Source: an uncultured Nitrospirales bacterium (GTDB lineage: Bacteria > Nitrospirota > Nitrospiria > Nitrospirales > UBA8639). Taken from it: a stretch of 64,000 nucleotides of DNA. Below are positions 51,594 through 62,354 of this stretch, in pieces. A program made the translations under genes and the position numbers. The DNA lies in the NCBI GenBank assembly GCA_958295805.1, contig OY282373.1:2831499-2895498 (forward strand). The letters are read 5' to 3'. The first letter of the stretch is position 1. Every line of letters begins with the position of its first letter. The notes beneath the pieces were generated by a model. The model was not told the DNA's origin. It was given only the letters and a program-made list of their open reading frames with translations, and did no database searches.

Positions 51594-53021
51594 ATGGCTG
51601 ACCTGAAGAATTTCTTCGATGAAATGTTCGGAACCGGCGAACGGCGTCGCGAGTCGTATCGTGACTATCATCAATGGCTTGAGTCCCAGGACACGGCGTG
51701 GCTGCATCGCAAGTCAGCCGAAGCCGAGACCGTGTTTCGCAGGATCGGGATCACCTTCAGCGTGTATGGCGAGGAGGAAGCCAATGAACGACTGATCCCT
51801 TTTGACGTCGTGCCGCGCATCATTTCCACTCGTGAATGGTCGCGGCTTGTTCGAGGGATTCAGCAGCGGGTACAGGCGATCAATGCCTTTCTGCACGACA
51901 TTTATCACCGCCAGGAAATACTGCGGGCCGGTCGCATTCCGGTAGAGTCGATCACTGAAAATGATGCGTTTCTCCCGCAGATGATCGGCGTCTCGCCACC
52001 CGGTAACGTCTATACCCATATTGTCGGAGTTGATATCGTCCGCACCGGCGAGGACGAATTTCACGTCCTGGAAGACAATGCCCGCACGCCGTCCGGAGTG
52101 TCCTACATGCTGGAAAATCGGGAAATCATGCTCCAGATGTTTCCTGAGCTGTTCGCGCGGATCAACGTACAGGCCGTCGGCGACTATCCCAAAAACCTGA
52201 TGCGCTCACTCGGCGCATGCGCCCCACGTTCCTGCAAGGACACGCCGGTCATTGCGGTGTTGACGCCCGGCATTTATAATTCAGCCTATTTTGAACACGC
52301 CTTTTTAGCTGGCCAGATGGGGGCCGAACTTGTTGAAGGTCATGATTTGCGCGTGGTCAATGGACGCATCGCCATGCGGACCACCCAAGGGTACACGCCC
52401 ATCGACGTCATTTACAGACGCGTGGACGACGATTACCTGGATCCACTTAATTTCAATCCGCAGTCCCTCTTAGGGGTGCCGGGCATCTTTGACGTCTACA
52501 GGGCGGGCGGGGTCACTATTGCCAACGCGCCCGGTACGGGCATTGCCGATGATAAGGCCATCTATTCGTATATGCCGGAGATCATCGAGTTCTACACGGG
52601 TGAAAAGGCACGGCTGAACAACGTCCCGACTTGGCGTTGCTCCGAGCCGGACGCCTTACACTACGTATTGGACAATCTGTCCGAACTGGTCGTGAAGGAG
52701 GTCCATGGTTCCGGTGGGTATGGAATGCTGGTAGGGCCCGCCGCGACCAACAAGGAACTGGCCGCTTTCCGAAACAAGTTGAAGGCCACACCCGCCAATT
52801 ATATTGCTCAGCCCACCCTTTCGCTTTCAACGGCGCCGATTCTTACCAAGGAGGGCCTGGAGTCACGCCACGTGGACCTGCGTGCCTTCGTGCTGGTCTC
52901 ACCGGACGGCATTCGCACGACGCCGGGCGGGCTGACCCGCGTGGCGTTGCAGAAGGCGTCGCTTGTCGTCAATTCCAGCCAAGGTGGCGGGACCAAGGAC
53001 ACTTGGGTGCTGGAGGAATAA
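51594..53021 (+). CDS. Circularly permuted ATP-grasp protein
   Basis: 475 residues of the CP_ATPgrasp (COG2308/DUF404-407) family. Features: GVSPPGNVYTHIVGVDIVRTGEDEFHVLEDNARTPSGVSYMLENR, YPKNLMRSLGACA, RRVDDDYLDPLNF, VANAPG-like TIANAPGTGIADDKAIYSYMP and EVHGSGGYGMLVGP. Expected to use ATP to form an amide/peptide bond; the product is unknown. It heads a three-gene operon with an alpha-E protein and a transglutaminase, a widely conserved trio thought to modify or make peptides. The start at 51594 has no strong Shine-Dalgarno. Confidence 0.9.
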   Translation: MADLKNFFDEMFGTGERRRESYRDYHQWLESQDTAWLHRKSAEAETVFRRIGITFSVYGEEEANERLIPFDVVPRIISTREWSRLVRGIQQRVQAINAFLHDIYHRQEILRAGRIPVESITENDAFLPQMIGVSPPGNVYTHIVGVDIVRTGEDEFHVLEDNARTPSGVSYMLENREIMLQMFPELFARINVQAVGDYPKNLMRSLGACAPRSCKDTPVIAVLTPGIYNSAYFEHAFLAGQMGAELVEGHDLRVVNGRIAMRTTQGYTPIDVIYRRVDDDYLDPLNFNPQSLLGVPGIFDVYRAGGVTIANAPGTGIADDKAIYSYMPEIIEFYTGEKARLNNVPTWRCSEPDALHYVLDNLSELVVKEVHGSGGYGMLVGPAATNKELAAFRNKLKATPANYIAQPTLSLSTAPILTKEGLESRHVDLRAFVLVSPDGIRTTPGGLTRVALQKASLVVNSSQGGGTKDTWVLEE

Positions 53022-53026
53022 CCGCG

Positions 53027-53968
53027 ATGCTTGGGAAAACTGCCGCCGGCCTGTTCTGGATGTTTCGTTACCTTGAAAGAAGCGAAAACACCGCGCGCCT
53101 GCTTGACGCCGGGTTTCGACTCGCGCTGACTCGCTCAACCGCCGCGGAGAACGAGTGGGTTTCCGTGATGACCTCAGCCGGCATTAAGCAGGCCTTTATA
53201 GAAAAATACGAACGGTTCGATACGACTCACGTCATCGATTTCTTGTTACGCGATCAATCAAATCCTTCCAGCGTCATGTCAATGATTCAGTCGGCACGCG
53301 ACAACGCCCGGCTCCTGCGCACGGCTCTAACTCGGGAGCTGTGGGAAGTCACCAATGAATGCTGGCTGACGCTCAAGGAATTGCTGGCTCGTCCCATCCG
53401 AGAACGGGAACTGCCCTTGGCCCTCAGCACGATTCAACAGCAAAACGCCCTGCTCGGAGGCACGCTTCACGGCACCATGATGCGAAACGAGATTTTCGAT
53501 TTCGCCCGTCTCGGCACCTTTCTGGAACGGGCCGACAGCACGGCGCGCATCCTTGACGTCAAGTATTATCTGCTGTTGCCGTCCGTCTCATTAGTCGGCA
53601 GTTCTCTTGACAACGTCCAGTGGGAAACCATTCTCCGGTCCGTTTCAGCTCAACGCGCCTACCACCGGCTCCATCAGGGCGACATTCATCCGAAAGGGAT
53701 CGCGGATTTTCTGATTCTGGATCGTCGGATGCCGCGCTCTCTCACTTTCTGCTATTTAAAGATCGTCGATAACCTTACGTATCTCGCCAAAGACTACGGA
53801 GTACGCCATCCCTGCTTCGAGCAGGCGGAGCGGGTGCTTGCCAGGCTCATGGACCGCTCCATTGACGATATTGTGGAATCCGGGTTGCACGAATTTATCC
53901 AGGAATTCATTCGGGATAACAATGCCCTCGGCGTCCAGATTGAGAAAGACTATCGCTTTTACGGATAA
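53027..53968 (+). CDS. Alpha-E domain protein (DUF403)
   Basis: 313 residues, all helical, COG2307 type: TAAGLFWMFRYLERSENTARLLD at the N-terminus and FDFARLGTFLERADSTARILDVKYYLLL in the middle are the two repeats of the alpha-E fold. ATG 53027 follows GGAGG in the preceding gene's end. Always linked to CP_ATPgrasp genes; partner in the same unknown reaction. Confidence 0.9.
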   Translation: MLGKTAAGLFWMFRYLERSENTARLLDAGFRLALTRSTAAENEWVSVMTSAGIKQAFIEKYERFDTTHVIDFLLRDQSNPSSVMSMIQSARDNARLLRTALTRELWEVTNECWLTLKELLARPIRERELPLALSTIQQQNALLGGTLHGTMMRNEIFDFARLGTFLERADSTARILDVKYYLLLPSVSLVGSSLDNVQWETILRSVSAQRAYHRLHQGDIHPKGIADFLILDRRMPRSLTFCYLKIVDNLTYLAKDYGVRHPCFEQAERVLARLMDRSIDDIVESGLHEFIQEFIRDNNALGVQIEKDYRFYG

Positions 53969-53972
53969 CCGC

Positions 53973-54773
53973 ATGAGACTGCACGTTTCCCATCTCACGA
54001 CGTATCAATACGACAAACCCGTCCATTATGCGTTACAACAGGTTCGTCTGACGCCAAAATCGCAGGAATCGCAAAAGGTCGTGACGTGGAACCTTACCGT
54101 TGAAGGCGGTCGCAAACAGCTCGAGTTTGAAGATCAGCACCATAACCGCGTGACCCTTATCAGCCTTGAGGAAGATCAGTCGGCGATCAGCATCCGTTGC
54201 ACGGGCGAGGTTGAGACGACCAAGCAAAACGGGATATCCGGCCAACGGCACGGCTACGCGCCGTTGTGGTATTTCAAACGGTCAACCGCGCTCACCAAGC
54301 CTGGCCCGCAGACCCACGCGCTCGTCAAGTCCCTGGGCAGTGACGCACGGGATGACGTGACGCGCCTGCACGCACTGTCAAGTCTCGTGGCGAACACCGT
54401 TCCCTATAAGAAGGGGGAGACCGGCCCCAACACCACGGCGGAAGACGCGCTCCGTGCAGGGTACGGCGTCTGCCAGGACCATGCACATATTTTTATCACC
54501 GCGGCACGTCTCCTTGGCCTTCCCACTCGATACGTCAGCGGCTATCTCATGATGAGTACCCCCGTTGAGCAAGACGCAAGCCATTCCTGGGCGGAAGCAT
54601 GGATCGAAAACATAGGATGGACCGGCTTTGACGTGTCAAACGGTATCTCGCCGGATGAGCACTACGTGCGCGTGGCCACCGGCCTTGATTATCGAGACGC
54701 CGCGCCCATATCCGGTATTCGGATGGGGGACGCCCAGGAATCCATGACCGTCGCCGTCCACGTTGAGCAGTAA
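53973..54773 (+). CDS. Transglutaminase-like cysteine peptidase/ligase
   Basis: 266 residues. N-terminal beta domain LHVSHLTTYQYDKPVHYALQQVRLTP, then the transglutaminase core with Cys in GYGVCQDHAHIFITAARLLGLPTRYVSGY, His in ASHSWAEAWIE and Asp in GWTGFDVSNG (Cys-His-Asp triad). COG1305 family. It starts 4 bases after the alpha-E gene, completing the trio. Likely acts on the peptide made or tagged by the ATP-grasp enzyme. Confidence 0.92.
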   Translation: MRLHVSHLTTYQYDKPVHYALQQVRLTPKSQESQKVVTWNLTVEGGRKQLEFEDQHHNRVTLISLEEDQSAISIRCTGEVETTKQNGISGQRHGYAPLWYFKRSTALTKPGPQTHALVKSLGSDARDDVTRLHALSSLVANTVPYKKGETGPNTTAEDALRAGYGVCQDHAHIFITAARLLGLPTRYVSGYLMMSTPVEQDASHSWAEAWIENIGWTGFDVSNGISPDEHYVRVATGLDYRDAAPISGIRMGDAQESMTVAVHVEQ

Positions 54774-54816
54774 TCCGTTCGGATGTTTTCCTTAACGTTG
54801 GGATTGTTCAAATATC

Positions 54817-57726
54817 ATGACTGACCACACTTCACGGCATTGGATGATGCCCACGGAAATCTTTCTTGATCGGCACGCAGGGGCCACGGAGGCTGACGTT
54901 CAGGAGATGCTGGGCATCCTCGGCTTCCCATCGCTGGAGGCGTTGATCCATGCGGCAGTTCCTGAAGACATTCGCCTCCGTGAACCGCTTAATTTGCCGG
55001 CTCCCCGGAGCGAGCAGGAGGTGTTATCCAACCTTCAACACGTGGCTCAAACCAATCAGGTGTTCCGTTCGTTTATCGGTATGGGATATTACGATTGTTA
55101 CACGCCTCCGGTCATTCTCCGAAACATGTTGGAAAATCCGGCGTGGTACACCCCGTATACCCCCTATCAAGCGGAAATTGCTCAAGGACGTCTGGAGGCG
55201 CTTCTCAATTTTCAAACCATGGTGGCCGATCTCACCGGCCTCCCCCTGGCCAATGCTTCGCTTCTCGACGAAGGGACCGCAGCAGCAGAAGCCATGGCCA
55301 TGTGCCAAACCATCAGTGGACCGACTCGACGGGCTTTTTTCGCTTCACAAGAATGTCACCCGCAAACGCTGTCCGTGCTCAAGACGCGAGCCGATTCTAT
55401 AGGGCTCCGTCTCGATATTGGCGCGGTTGATGGGATCGACTGGGAACAGGAGGTTTATTGCGGTCTCCTCCTCCAATATCCCACGACGACTGGCGCTCTT
55501 CGCGATGACCATGATCTGATTCAACGAGCCCATGAAGCAGGGACCCTGGTCGTGGTGGCCACGGATTTGCTCGCGCTCACCCTTCTCAAACCACCGGGAG
55601 AATTCGGCGCAGATATTGCCGTGGGGTCCAGTCAACGTTTCGGAGTGCCTTTAGGATTCGGCGGTCCACACGCCGCGTTCCTGTCGACGCGAGAGTCCTA
55701 CAAGCGACACGTACCCGGACGAATCGTGGGCGTGTCCAAAGATCGTCAGGGACGAACGGCTTACCGGCTCGCGTTGCAGACCCGCGAGCAACACATTCGT
55801 CGTGACCGAGCCACGAGCAACATCTGCACCGCGCAAGTGTTGCTGGCCAATATCGCCGGCATGTACGCCGTGTATCACGGCCCCACCGGGCTGACACGCA
55901 TTGCCGAGCGCGTTCACGGCTTGACCGTCGTCCTCGCCGAAGGCTTGACCCGTCTCGGGTGCCGCGTTGCAGACGAATTCTTCTTTGATACGTTGCGGGT
56001 GTCCACCGACGGGCTTCAGGCAGATCAAATTCGCAAACGAACGGAACGGTTTCGTCTCAATCTTCGAGAATTCACAGACGGCTCCTTTGGCATCGCCCTG
56101 GATGAAACCACGACCCTGGATGACGTGGAGACCCTCTGGAAAACGTTTTCAAAAGACGGTCGGTTGTGGTTCACGGCTAAAGAACTGGCGGAAACGCTCT
56201 CCATCTCGCTGCCGGCGACTTTTGCTCGCACCACGCCTTTTCTGACTCACGAAGTTTTTCATCAGTATCATTCTGAACATGAACTCTTGCGCTACCTGCA
56301 TCGACTACAATCGCGAGACCTGTCGCTGGTCCATGCCATGATTCCCCTGGGCTCCTGCACCATGAAACTCAACGCGACGGCGGAAATGCTTCCCGTGACG
56401 TGGCCGGAATTCAGTCGCATTCATCCGTTTGCTCCTCCTGAACAAACGGCAGGATACAGCCAACTTTTTCAGGAATTGGAGAAGTGGCTGGCGGAAATTA
56501 CGGGGTTTTCGGGAGTATCGCTCCAACCCAACGCCGGGTCTCAGGGGGAATATGCCGGGTTGTTGGTGATCCGCGCGTATCACGAGAGCCGAGGACACAA
56601 ACGACGAACGATCTGTTTGATTCCGGTTTCTGCTCACGGGACCAATCCGGCAAGTGCCGTGATTGCCGGACTGACGGTCGTTCCCGTGGCCTGTGACGAA
56701 CGCGGCAACGTCGATCTTGACGATTTGCGTGCCAAGGCCATTCGCCATCACGACGCGTTAGCCGCGCTCATGGTGACCTACCCTTCAACGCATGGCGTGT
56801 TTGAAGAAACGATTCAAGAAGTCTGTCACATCGTTCATGAGCACGGAGGACAAGTCTACATGGATGGGGCGAACATGAACGCGATGGTTGGGCTGTGCCG
56901 ACCCGCGGACATCGGTGCCGACGTCTGTCATCTCAATTTGCACAAGACGTTCTGCATTCCTCACGGGGGCGGCGGGCCGGGGATGGGACCGATTGCCGTT
57001 GCCGATCACTTGGCTCCATTTTTGCCAGGGCATCCTGTCCGCAACCCCGGCGGAGAACGCGGCATCGGGCCGATCTCCGCCACCCCATACGGGAGCCCGA
57101 GCATTCTGCCGATTTCCTGGGCGTTTATTGCCCTCATGGGCACACGGGGGTTGACGCATGCCACCAACGTCGCCATTCTCAACGCCAATTACATGGCCAA
57201 GCGATTGGAGAAAGACTTTTCCATTCTGTACACTGGCAAGGGCGGGTTGTGCGCCCATGAATTTGTCGTCGACGTCCGACCGTTCAAAAAGTCGGCTGAC
57301 GTTGGCGTGGAAGACATCGCCAAACGCCTCATGGATTTTGGATTTCACGCCCCGACCATTTCATGGCCCGTAGCCGGCACGATGATGATTGAACCCACGG
57401 AAAGCGAATCCAAGGCGGAACTGGATCGGTATTGCGACGCGCTTCTCACGATCCGACAAGAAATTGCCGCCGTTGAAGACGGGCGCCTCCCCCGAGACGA
57501 CAATCCTCTGAAACATGCCCCGCACACGATGGAAGCCGTCACAACCTCTCACTGGACTCATCCCTATAGCCGCGAACAAGCCGCATTTCCACTGCCTTGG
57601 CTCAGAGACTATAAATTCTGGCCCTCCGTCTCACGCATTGACAGTGCGTATGGAGATCGCCATTTAGTCTGCACCTGCCCTCCACTCGATCACGACCAAC
57701 CGTCCCTCGATGAGGAGGCTGATTGA
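54817..57726 (+). CDS. gcvP: Glycine dehydrogenase (decarboxylating), P protein (GcvP)
   Basis: 969 residues, single-chain P protein of the glycine cleavage system. N-terminal [55 protein letters not shown], then the C-terminal PLP half with [62 protein letters not shown] and PLP lysine K710 in [21 protein letters not shown]. gcvT lies at the window end, 6 kb away on the other strand; gcvH is not in view. The 43-base gap to the previous gene is too short for a glycine riboswitch. Confidence 0.96.
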   Translation: MTDHTSRHWMMPTEIFLDRHAGATEADVQEMLGILGFPSLEALIHAAVPEDIRLREPLNLPAPRSEQEVLSNLQHVAQTNQVFRSFIGMGYYDCYTPPVILRNMLENPAWYTPYTPYQAEIAQGRLEALLNFQTMVADLTGLPLANASLLDEGTAAAEAMAMCQTISGPTRRAFFASQECHPQTLSVLKTRADSIGLRLDIGAVDGIDWEQEVYCGLLLQYPTTTGALRDDHDLIQRAHEAGTLVVVATDLLALTLLKPPGEFGADIAVGSSQRFGVPLGFGGPHAAFLSTRESYKRHVPGRIVGVSKDRQGRTAYRLALQTREQHIRRDRATSNICTAQVLLANIAGMYAVYHGPTGLTRIAERVHGLTVVLAEGLTRLGCRVADEFFFDTLRVSTDGLQADQIRKRTERFRLNLREFTDGSFGIALDETTTLDDVETLWKTFSKDGRLWFTAKELAETLSISLPATFARTTPFLTHEVFHQYHSEHELLRYLHRLQSRDLSLVHAMIPLGSCTMKLNATAEMLPVTWPEFSRIHPFAPPEQTAGYSQLFQELEKWLAEITGFSGVSLQPNAGSQGEYAGLLVIRAYHESRGHKRRTICLIPVSAHGTNPASAVIAGLTVVPVACDERGNVDLDDLRAKAIRHHDALAALMVTYPSTHGVFEETIQEVCHIVHEHGGQVYMDGANMNAMVGLCRPADIGADVCHLNLHKTFCIPHGGGGPGMGPIAVADHLAPFLPGHPVRNPGGERGIGPISATPYGSPSILPISWAFIALMGTRGLTHATNVAILNANYMAKRLEKDFSILYTGKGGLCAHEFVVDVRPFKKSADVGVEDIAKRLMDFGFHAPTISWPVAGTMMIEPTESESKAELDRYCDALLTIRQEIAAVEDGRLPRDDNPLKHAPHTMEAVTTSHWTHPYSREQAAFPLPWLRDYKFWPSVSRIDSAYGDRHLVCTCPPLDHDQPSLDEEAD

Positions 57727-57746
57727 AAGGGTTAACCGAACACGCC

Positions 57747-59024
57747 ATGAAAACACAATCATCAAACACGCTGTTGTGGGCCATTCTGACCGGCATTGTT
57801 TCCGGTACGATCCTCGGGGGAACCTTGCCGGACGTCGGACATTCCGTGTCTTTTCTTGGGGAATTGTTCCTCAAAGCCTTATTCGTCCTTGTGGTCCCTC
57901 TGGTCATGAGTTCCATCATCGTCGGGGTCAGCAGTCTGGGAGACGTGCGACAACTCGGTCCGCTCGGAGGCCGCACGGTCCTGTACTTCATGACGACCAC
58001 GGGCATCGCGGTCACGATCGGGCTGGTCCTGGTCTTACTGATTCAGCCGGGAACCTCGGGACCGTCGGCAGCCGACGCCGAGGCCATGGCCAGCGTCTCT
58101 GAACGATTAGAAGATAAACCCGCCAGCGTGACGGAGCTTCTTCAGACCATCTTGATCGGACTCGTTCCCAAAAACCTGTTCGCGGCCATGGCCAACGCCG
58201 AAGTGCTCCCGTTGATTGTTTTTTCCCTGGTGTTCGGCGGCGTCCTGACGACGATTGGAGAACGCGGCTCTCTCGTCATTCGATTCTTTGAAGGGGTGAA
58301 CGGCGCCATCATGGCCATGGTGCATCTGCTGATGTGGACCGCACCGGTGGGCATCGGGGCCTTGATTGCCGGCCGGTTGGGCGAAGCCGGAGGATTCAGC
58401 GGCTTTTGGCCTCAACTGGTGCAGTTAGGGGCCTATGCCGGCACCGTCATTCTGGGATTATTGACTCATGCCCTGATTGTGCTCCCTCTTATCCTCTACT
58501 TCGTCGGCAAACACAACGTCGTCCAGTACGCAAGAAATCTCGGGACGGCCCTCACGACGGCGTTCTCCACCAGTTCAAGTTCGGCCACGCTTCCGCTCAC
58601 CATGGAAGCCGTCATCGACGAACACGGCGTGTCGTCACGAACCGCCCGCTTTGTGCTCCCCGTCGGCGCCACGATCAACATGGACGGCACGGCCCTCTAT
58701 GAGGCCGTGGCTGCCGTGTTTATTGCACAATCCTACGGCATCGAACTGACCTTTGCTCACACGATTATCATCGTCCTGACGGCGACGTTGGCCGCGATCG
58801 GCGCCGCCGGCATCCCGGAAGCCGGCCTCGTCACGATGGTGCTCGTGCTCAAAGCCGTCAACCTTCCCATTGAAGGCATTGCGCTCATTCTCGTGATCGA
58901 CTGGTTCCTGGACCGCTGCCGAACCACGATCAACGTCTGGGGAGACGCCGTCGGCGCCGCAGTGATTGATACGTTGGGGAAGAAGAGTAGCAAAGATGAA
59001 TCTGGCATCCAGCGAGACAGTTAG
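57747..59024 (+). CDS. Dicarboxylate/amino acid:cation symporter (DctA/GltP type)
   Basis: About 425 residues of the SLC1/DAACS family, with some 8 membrane helices and two re-entrant loops. Features: [31 protein letters not shown] (serine-rich loop HP1 as TSSSSATLP), [24 protein letters not shown] (NMDGT cation/substrate motif), and [16 protein letters not shown]. Imports C4-dicarboxylates or glutamate with protons/sodium. ATG 57747 is chosen, 20 bases after gcvP; a TTG at 57723 overlaps gcvP. Confidence 0.92.
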   Translation: MKTQSSNTLLWAILTGIVSGTILGGTLPDVGHSVSFLGELFLKALFVLVVPLVMSSIIVGVSSLGDVRQLGPLGGRTVLYFMTTTGIAVTIGLVLVLLIQPGTSGPSAADAEAMASVSERLEDKPASVTELLQTILIGLVPKNLFAAMANAEVLPLIVFSLVFGGVLTTIGERGSLVIRFFEGVNGAIMAMVHLLMWTAPVGIGALIAGRLGEAGGFSGFWPQLVQLGAYAGTVILGLLTHALIVLPLILYFVGKHNVVQYARNLGTALTTAFSTSSSSATLPLTMEAVIDEHGVSSRTARFVLPVGATINMDGTALYEAVAAVFIAQSYGIELTFAHTIIIVLTATLAAIGAAGIPEAGLVTMVLVLKAVNLPIEGIALILVIDWFLDRCRTTINVWGDAVGAAVIDTLGKKSSKDESGIQRDS

Positions 59025-59145
59025 CATACTGACGTTTCTTTTGTCCGGATTCGTGGCGGCGGCTGTTTTCTATTCGCTCACGTCGCATCCGAAACCCAGC
59101 GCGTTCGAGCGAATTCAAGCAACTTCCACAAGACCAAAGGAGTAA
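58996..59145 (+). CDS. Single-helix membrane microprotein
   Basis: 49 residues: [19 protein letters not shown] then [16 protein letters not shown], one predicted membrane helix and a polar tail. It overlaps the 3' end of the symporter gene by 29 bases in another frame and ends just before the ribosome site of the next small gene, an operon-like arrangement. Not recognised; confidence is limited by length. Confidence 0.5.
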   Translation: MNLASSETVSILTFLLSGFVAAAVFYSLTSHPKPSAFERIQATSTRPKE

Positions 59146-59148
59146 ACC

Positions 59149-59280
59149 ATGGCGAAAGAACAAAATCCACCTCCGAGCAGAGCCCAACAAGAACAGAGCA
59201 TGTGGAATGGATTGTCTCCAAAGCCCACAACTGCCAACAAACCGGAACCGCCCCCGCCACCACCGCCGAAGAAGAAATAA
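59149..59280 (+). CDS. 43-residue Pro/Lys-rich microprotein
   Basis: MAKEQNPPPSSRAQQEQSMW then a tail ending EPPPPPPPKKK. Strong ribosome site AAGGAG 9 bases before the ATG, located in the last codons of the upstream microprotein. No family recognised; probably disordered. Likely cotranscribed with the preceding microprotein and the symporter. Confidence 0.6.
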   Translation: MAKEQNPPPSRAQQEQSMWNGLSPKPTTANKPEPPPPPPPKKK

Positions 59281-59311
59281 GACCCGACGCGGCATTGTTT
59301 CTTGGGTCACA

Positions 59312-59590
59312 CTATTTCTTCTTCTTCTGGCTCTTTGAGAATTTCTTGAGCCGCTTACGTATAGCGGCTTCCAATTCTGACGGGACGATGAACCAAGTTG
59401 GGTAACCTGTGGATTGTGGATTACCTTTCTCCTTGTCTTCAGAGCCGTTCCAGCGTATGGCGAGCCTCTTTTTCTCATCCCACTGACCTTCCGCGACGGA
59501 CCACTTTCCTTCGCCGCCATCGTACAGAACTTTGTCCAACTGCCAGTGGTGTTTTGGACTGGTCACATTTTTGGGTTTTATATAGGGCAT
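59312..59590 (-). CDS. Small hypothetical protein
   Basis: 92 residues: MPYIKPKNVTSPKHHWQLDK, VLYDGGEGKWSVAEGQWDEKKRLAIRWNG and a Lys-rich C-terminus ending SQKKKK. Soluble, basic, many Trp. GAGGAGG lies 9 bases before the ATG, strong support that it is translated. No family recognised. Confidence 0.75.
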   Translation of the reverse strand: MPYIKPKNVTSPKHHWQLDKVLYDGGEGKWSVAEGQWDEKKRLAIRWNGSEDKEKGNPQSTGYPTWFIVPSELEAAIRKRLKKFSKSQKKKK

Positions 59591-59657
59591 GATATCAACC
59601 TCCTCTTCATATTGTTATGCTTCCCGACCGATCGCGCTTGAATCTCGGAGTCCCGGC

Positions 59658-60500
59658 CTAAAACCCGTACCGGAGGCCAAGGCTGATCTCGTGTCCGCCG
59701 ATTTCCGTGTCGAACTCTGCGCCCGTCACCGCTCCCTTGAAGGTCGGGTCCGCGGTTCTGAAGTACCGCCAATCCAGGCTGACGGTGATTGTGTGATCCT
59801 CCGACGTGGCGAACTCGTACCCGACGCCTCCACCTGCCTGATACGCGAACACGGTGTCTTTCTCGTCGGCCAACGTTGTGCCGGACGCCGACTTCGACTC
59901 CAGCGAAATGGAAGCCACCCCGAGACCGCCGCCGACGTAGGGTTTCCAGCCTGATCCCAGATCGAAATCATAATACACGTTGCCCATGAAGGTAAGCGCC
60001 GAAATGTCGCCGCTGAGAGACTGTGTGCCCGTAGCGGCATTCTGGGCCGCCATTTGGTGAGGTGGTAAGAGATTTGCGTACGTTGTCGTGGGATTAGTGT
60101 AGAAAGACCTGCCGGCGACGGCGTTTACTCCATCAGCGACCGCCTGAGCAGCGAGTTCTACGAGGCTACCCGGGCTTTTGACGTTCATGTTGTCCAGATT
60201 GTTCTTACGGTAGCCGATCTCACCTTCAACGCGGAAGCCGTTGGTCAAGGCGTATCCGGCCGTGCCTTTCACGACAAACCCCGTGTCGAGGCTGGCCGTG
60301 GCGTTGAGCGGCGGGTGCGGTCCACGGGCCGGAGCCGTCACGTCGGAGTCGTTGAGAAGGCTGATGCCGCCCCCGACACCGACGTACGGCCCATCAGCGG
60401 CGCGAGCACTCACGCCGAAGGACACAAGCGCAAAGGCGAGCGCGGCCAGCAAACTGTTCGTTGCAGTCGAGAGACGAAAGCGAATGACGTCGGGATTCAT
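59658..60500 (-). CDS. Outer-membrane beta-barrel protein (opacity/P44-like)
   Basis: 280 residues. Signal peptide with core LLAALAFALVSFGVSA, cleaved before ADGPYVGVGGG. The mature part alternates in barrel fashion: GFVVKGTAGYALTNGFRVEGEIGYR, ALTFMGNVYYDFDLGSGWKPYVGGGLGVA, FAYQAGGGVGYEF, and ends SLGLRYGF with the terminal Phe used by the BAM machinery. Typical 8-stranded opacity-type porin fold, function structural or unknown. AGGAGG before the ATG. Confidence 0.87.
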   Translation of the reverse strand: MNPDVIRFRLSTATNSLLAALAFALVSFGVSARAADGPYVGVGGGISLLNDSDVTAPARGPHPPLNATASLDTGFVVKGTAGYALTNGFRVEGEIGYRKNNLDNMNVKSPGSLVELAAQAVADGVNAVAGRSFYTNPTTTYANLLPPHQMAAQNAATGTQSLSGDISALTFMGNVYYDFDLGSGWKPYVGGGLGVASISLESKSASGTTLADEKDTVFAYQAGGGVGYEFATSEDHTITVSLDWRYFRTADPTFKGAVTGAEFDTEIGGHEISLGLRYGF

Positions 60501-60619
60501 ATTTTCCTCCTGGCTAAAATGTGCGCGTCCCCTGTTTCACGGTGGGACGCCCTTCATCGTGAAATTTGTCAAACCATACCCATTTCGTCGTGATATAATC
60601 AATCAAGCGAGAACGAACC

Positions 60620-62272
60620 ATGCGTGCGTCTTACACTATCGGGTCCCTGCTGCTTGATCGCCTCTATCAACTCGGGTTGAAGCACGTCTTCGGCATCCCG
60701 GGCGACTACGTGCTCACGCTCTATAAGCTGATTGAGGAATCGCCCATTGAGCACGTCGGGACCACCCGCGAAGATTGCGCCGGCTTTGCGGCTGATGCCT
60801 ACGCCCGACTTCATGGAATAGGCGGGGCCTGCGTCACCTATTGCGTAGGCGGCCTCAATATCGTCAACGCCATTGCGTGCGCCTACGCGGAGCGGTCGCC
60901 CGTCGTGCTGCTGTCGGGTTCGCCGGGATTAGCGGAACGGGTGCATACGCCCTTCCTCCATCACATGGTTCGGGATTTTTCCACCCAACGCGACGTGTTT
61001 GAAAAAGTCACGGTCGCGTCGGTGATCCTTGATGACCCTCTCACCGCGGAACGGGAACTCGACCGCGCCTTGACCGCCTTGCTGAAATACAAACGACCCA
61101 TCTATCTGGAAATTCCTCGTGACGTGGTGCTCACCCCGGTTCAGGTTTCTTCACCCACGCCTCCCACAACGGCGGAATGCGAAAGCAACCCCGCGGCGTT
61201 AAAGGAGGCCGTGACCGAAGTCCGGGGCATTCTTTCGAAGTCGGAGCGGCCGGTGGTGCTGGCCGGTGCGGAAATGTACCGGTTCGGCCTCCAGAATGAT
61301 CTCACGGCCCTGGTCGAACGCATGAATGCGCCCGTGGCCACGACGCTGCTCGGCAAATCGGTCATTCGGGAAGATCATCCTTTGTACATCGGCGTGTACG
61401 GCGGATTAGTCGGACGCGAGGAAATTCTGGAATTCGTCGATCAGGCTGACTGCTTGTTGACGTTGGGGACACTTCTGACCGACATCGAAGACGTCAACGT
61501 TCATTCCAAGCTCTTAGCCGCCGGACGGACGATTCACGCCACGGCCGATTCGATTGCCATTCAGCATCACCGCTATGAAGGCATCCGATTCGAAGACTTC
61601 ATCCGAGCACTGTCCACGGCTCCGCTTCCCTCTTTTCCCGCTCGTCCCCTGCCCACTCAGGACCGCATTGAATTTGAAGCGCCGACGCCGGATGCTCCGG
61701 TGACGCTGCGTCATCTGTTCGGCTACCTTGACGGGCTCCTGCACGAGAAAACCGTGGTCGTTGCCGACGTGGGTGAATCGCTGTTTTCCGGCGCGGATTT
61801 ACACGTGCGGCGAAGCGCGGAATTTCTTGCGCCGGCCTACTATACGTCCATGGGGTTCAGTGTGCCCGCGGCGTTGGGGGTCAGTGTGGCCGACCCGTCC
61901 CTTCGGCCCGTGGTCTTGGTTGGCGACGGCGCCTTTCAGATGACCGGGACCGAACTGGCGACTTGCCTCCGACGCCAGCACGCGCCCATCGTCATCATTC
62001 TCAATAACCGTGGCTATTCCACGGAACGAGAAATTCTGGAAGGCCCGTTTAACGACATCCATGAATGGCACTATGACAAAATCTGCGAAGTCCTGGGCGG
62101 GGGAATCGGGCATCGGGTCGAGACGTTCGGGGCTTTGACACGGATCTTGGATTCGGCCATGGCGGACACCCGACACCTGCACGTCCTCAACGTCATCCTC
62201 GATCCTCAAGACCGGTCCACGGCCATGACTCGGGTTGGGCAACGATTAGCCAAACGCCTTATGCCGTCTTGA
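60620..62272 (+). CDS. Thiamine-diphosphate-dependent 2-keto acid decarboxylase (PDC/IPDC-like)
   Basis: 550 residues. PYR domain from GLKHVFGIPGDYVLTLYKLI, TTREDCAGFAADAYAR and the VGGLNIVNAIACAYAERSPVVLLSG segment; central domain; PP domain with TPP motif GDGAFQMTGTELATCLRR and LNNRGYSTEREILEGPFNDIHEWHYDKI. This resembles pyruvate or indolepyruvate decarboxylases more than acetolactate synthase. Substrate not resolved; it is an odd gene for an aerobic autotroph-like background. No clear partner; a 2OG oxygenase gene follows. Confidence 0.88.
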   Translation: MRASYTIGSLLLDRLYQLGLKHVFGIPGDYVLTLYKLIEESPIEHVGTTREDCAGFAADAYARLHGIGGACVTYCVGGLNIVNAIACAYAERSPVVLLSGSPGLAERVHTPFLHHMVRDFSTQRDVFEKVTVASVILDDPLTAERELDRALTALLKYKRPIYLEIPRDVVLTPVQVSSPTPPTTAECESNPAALKEAVTEVRGILSKSERPVVLAGAEMYRFGLQNDLTALVERMNAPVATTLLGKSVIREDHPLYIGVYGGLVGREEILEFVDQADCLLTLGTLLTDIEDVNVHSKLLAAGRTIHATADSIAIQHHRYEGIRFEDFIRALSTAPLPSFPARPLPTQDRIEFEAPTPDAPVTLRHLFGYLDGLLHEKTVVVADVGESLFSGADLHVRRSAEFLAPAYYTSMGFSVPAALGVSVADPSLRPVVLVGDGAFQMTGTELATCLRRQHAPIVIILNNRGYSTEREILEGPFNDIHEWHYDKICEVLGGGIGHRVETFGALTRILDSAMADTRHLHVLNVILDPQDRSTAMTRVGQRLAKRLMPS

Positions 62273-62354
62273 CCCTTCTCACTCCGTTTCCTTACCCTCG
62301 TTGACGAACATCCAACGGCTTCCCGGCTGGTTGACGTGAGGCGGACCCGTATCC

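Noticed and set aside
54774-54816. Possible glycine riboswitch before gcvP
   Set aside because: The gap is only 43 bases and shows none of the conserved glycine riboswitch sequence.
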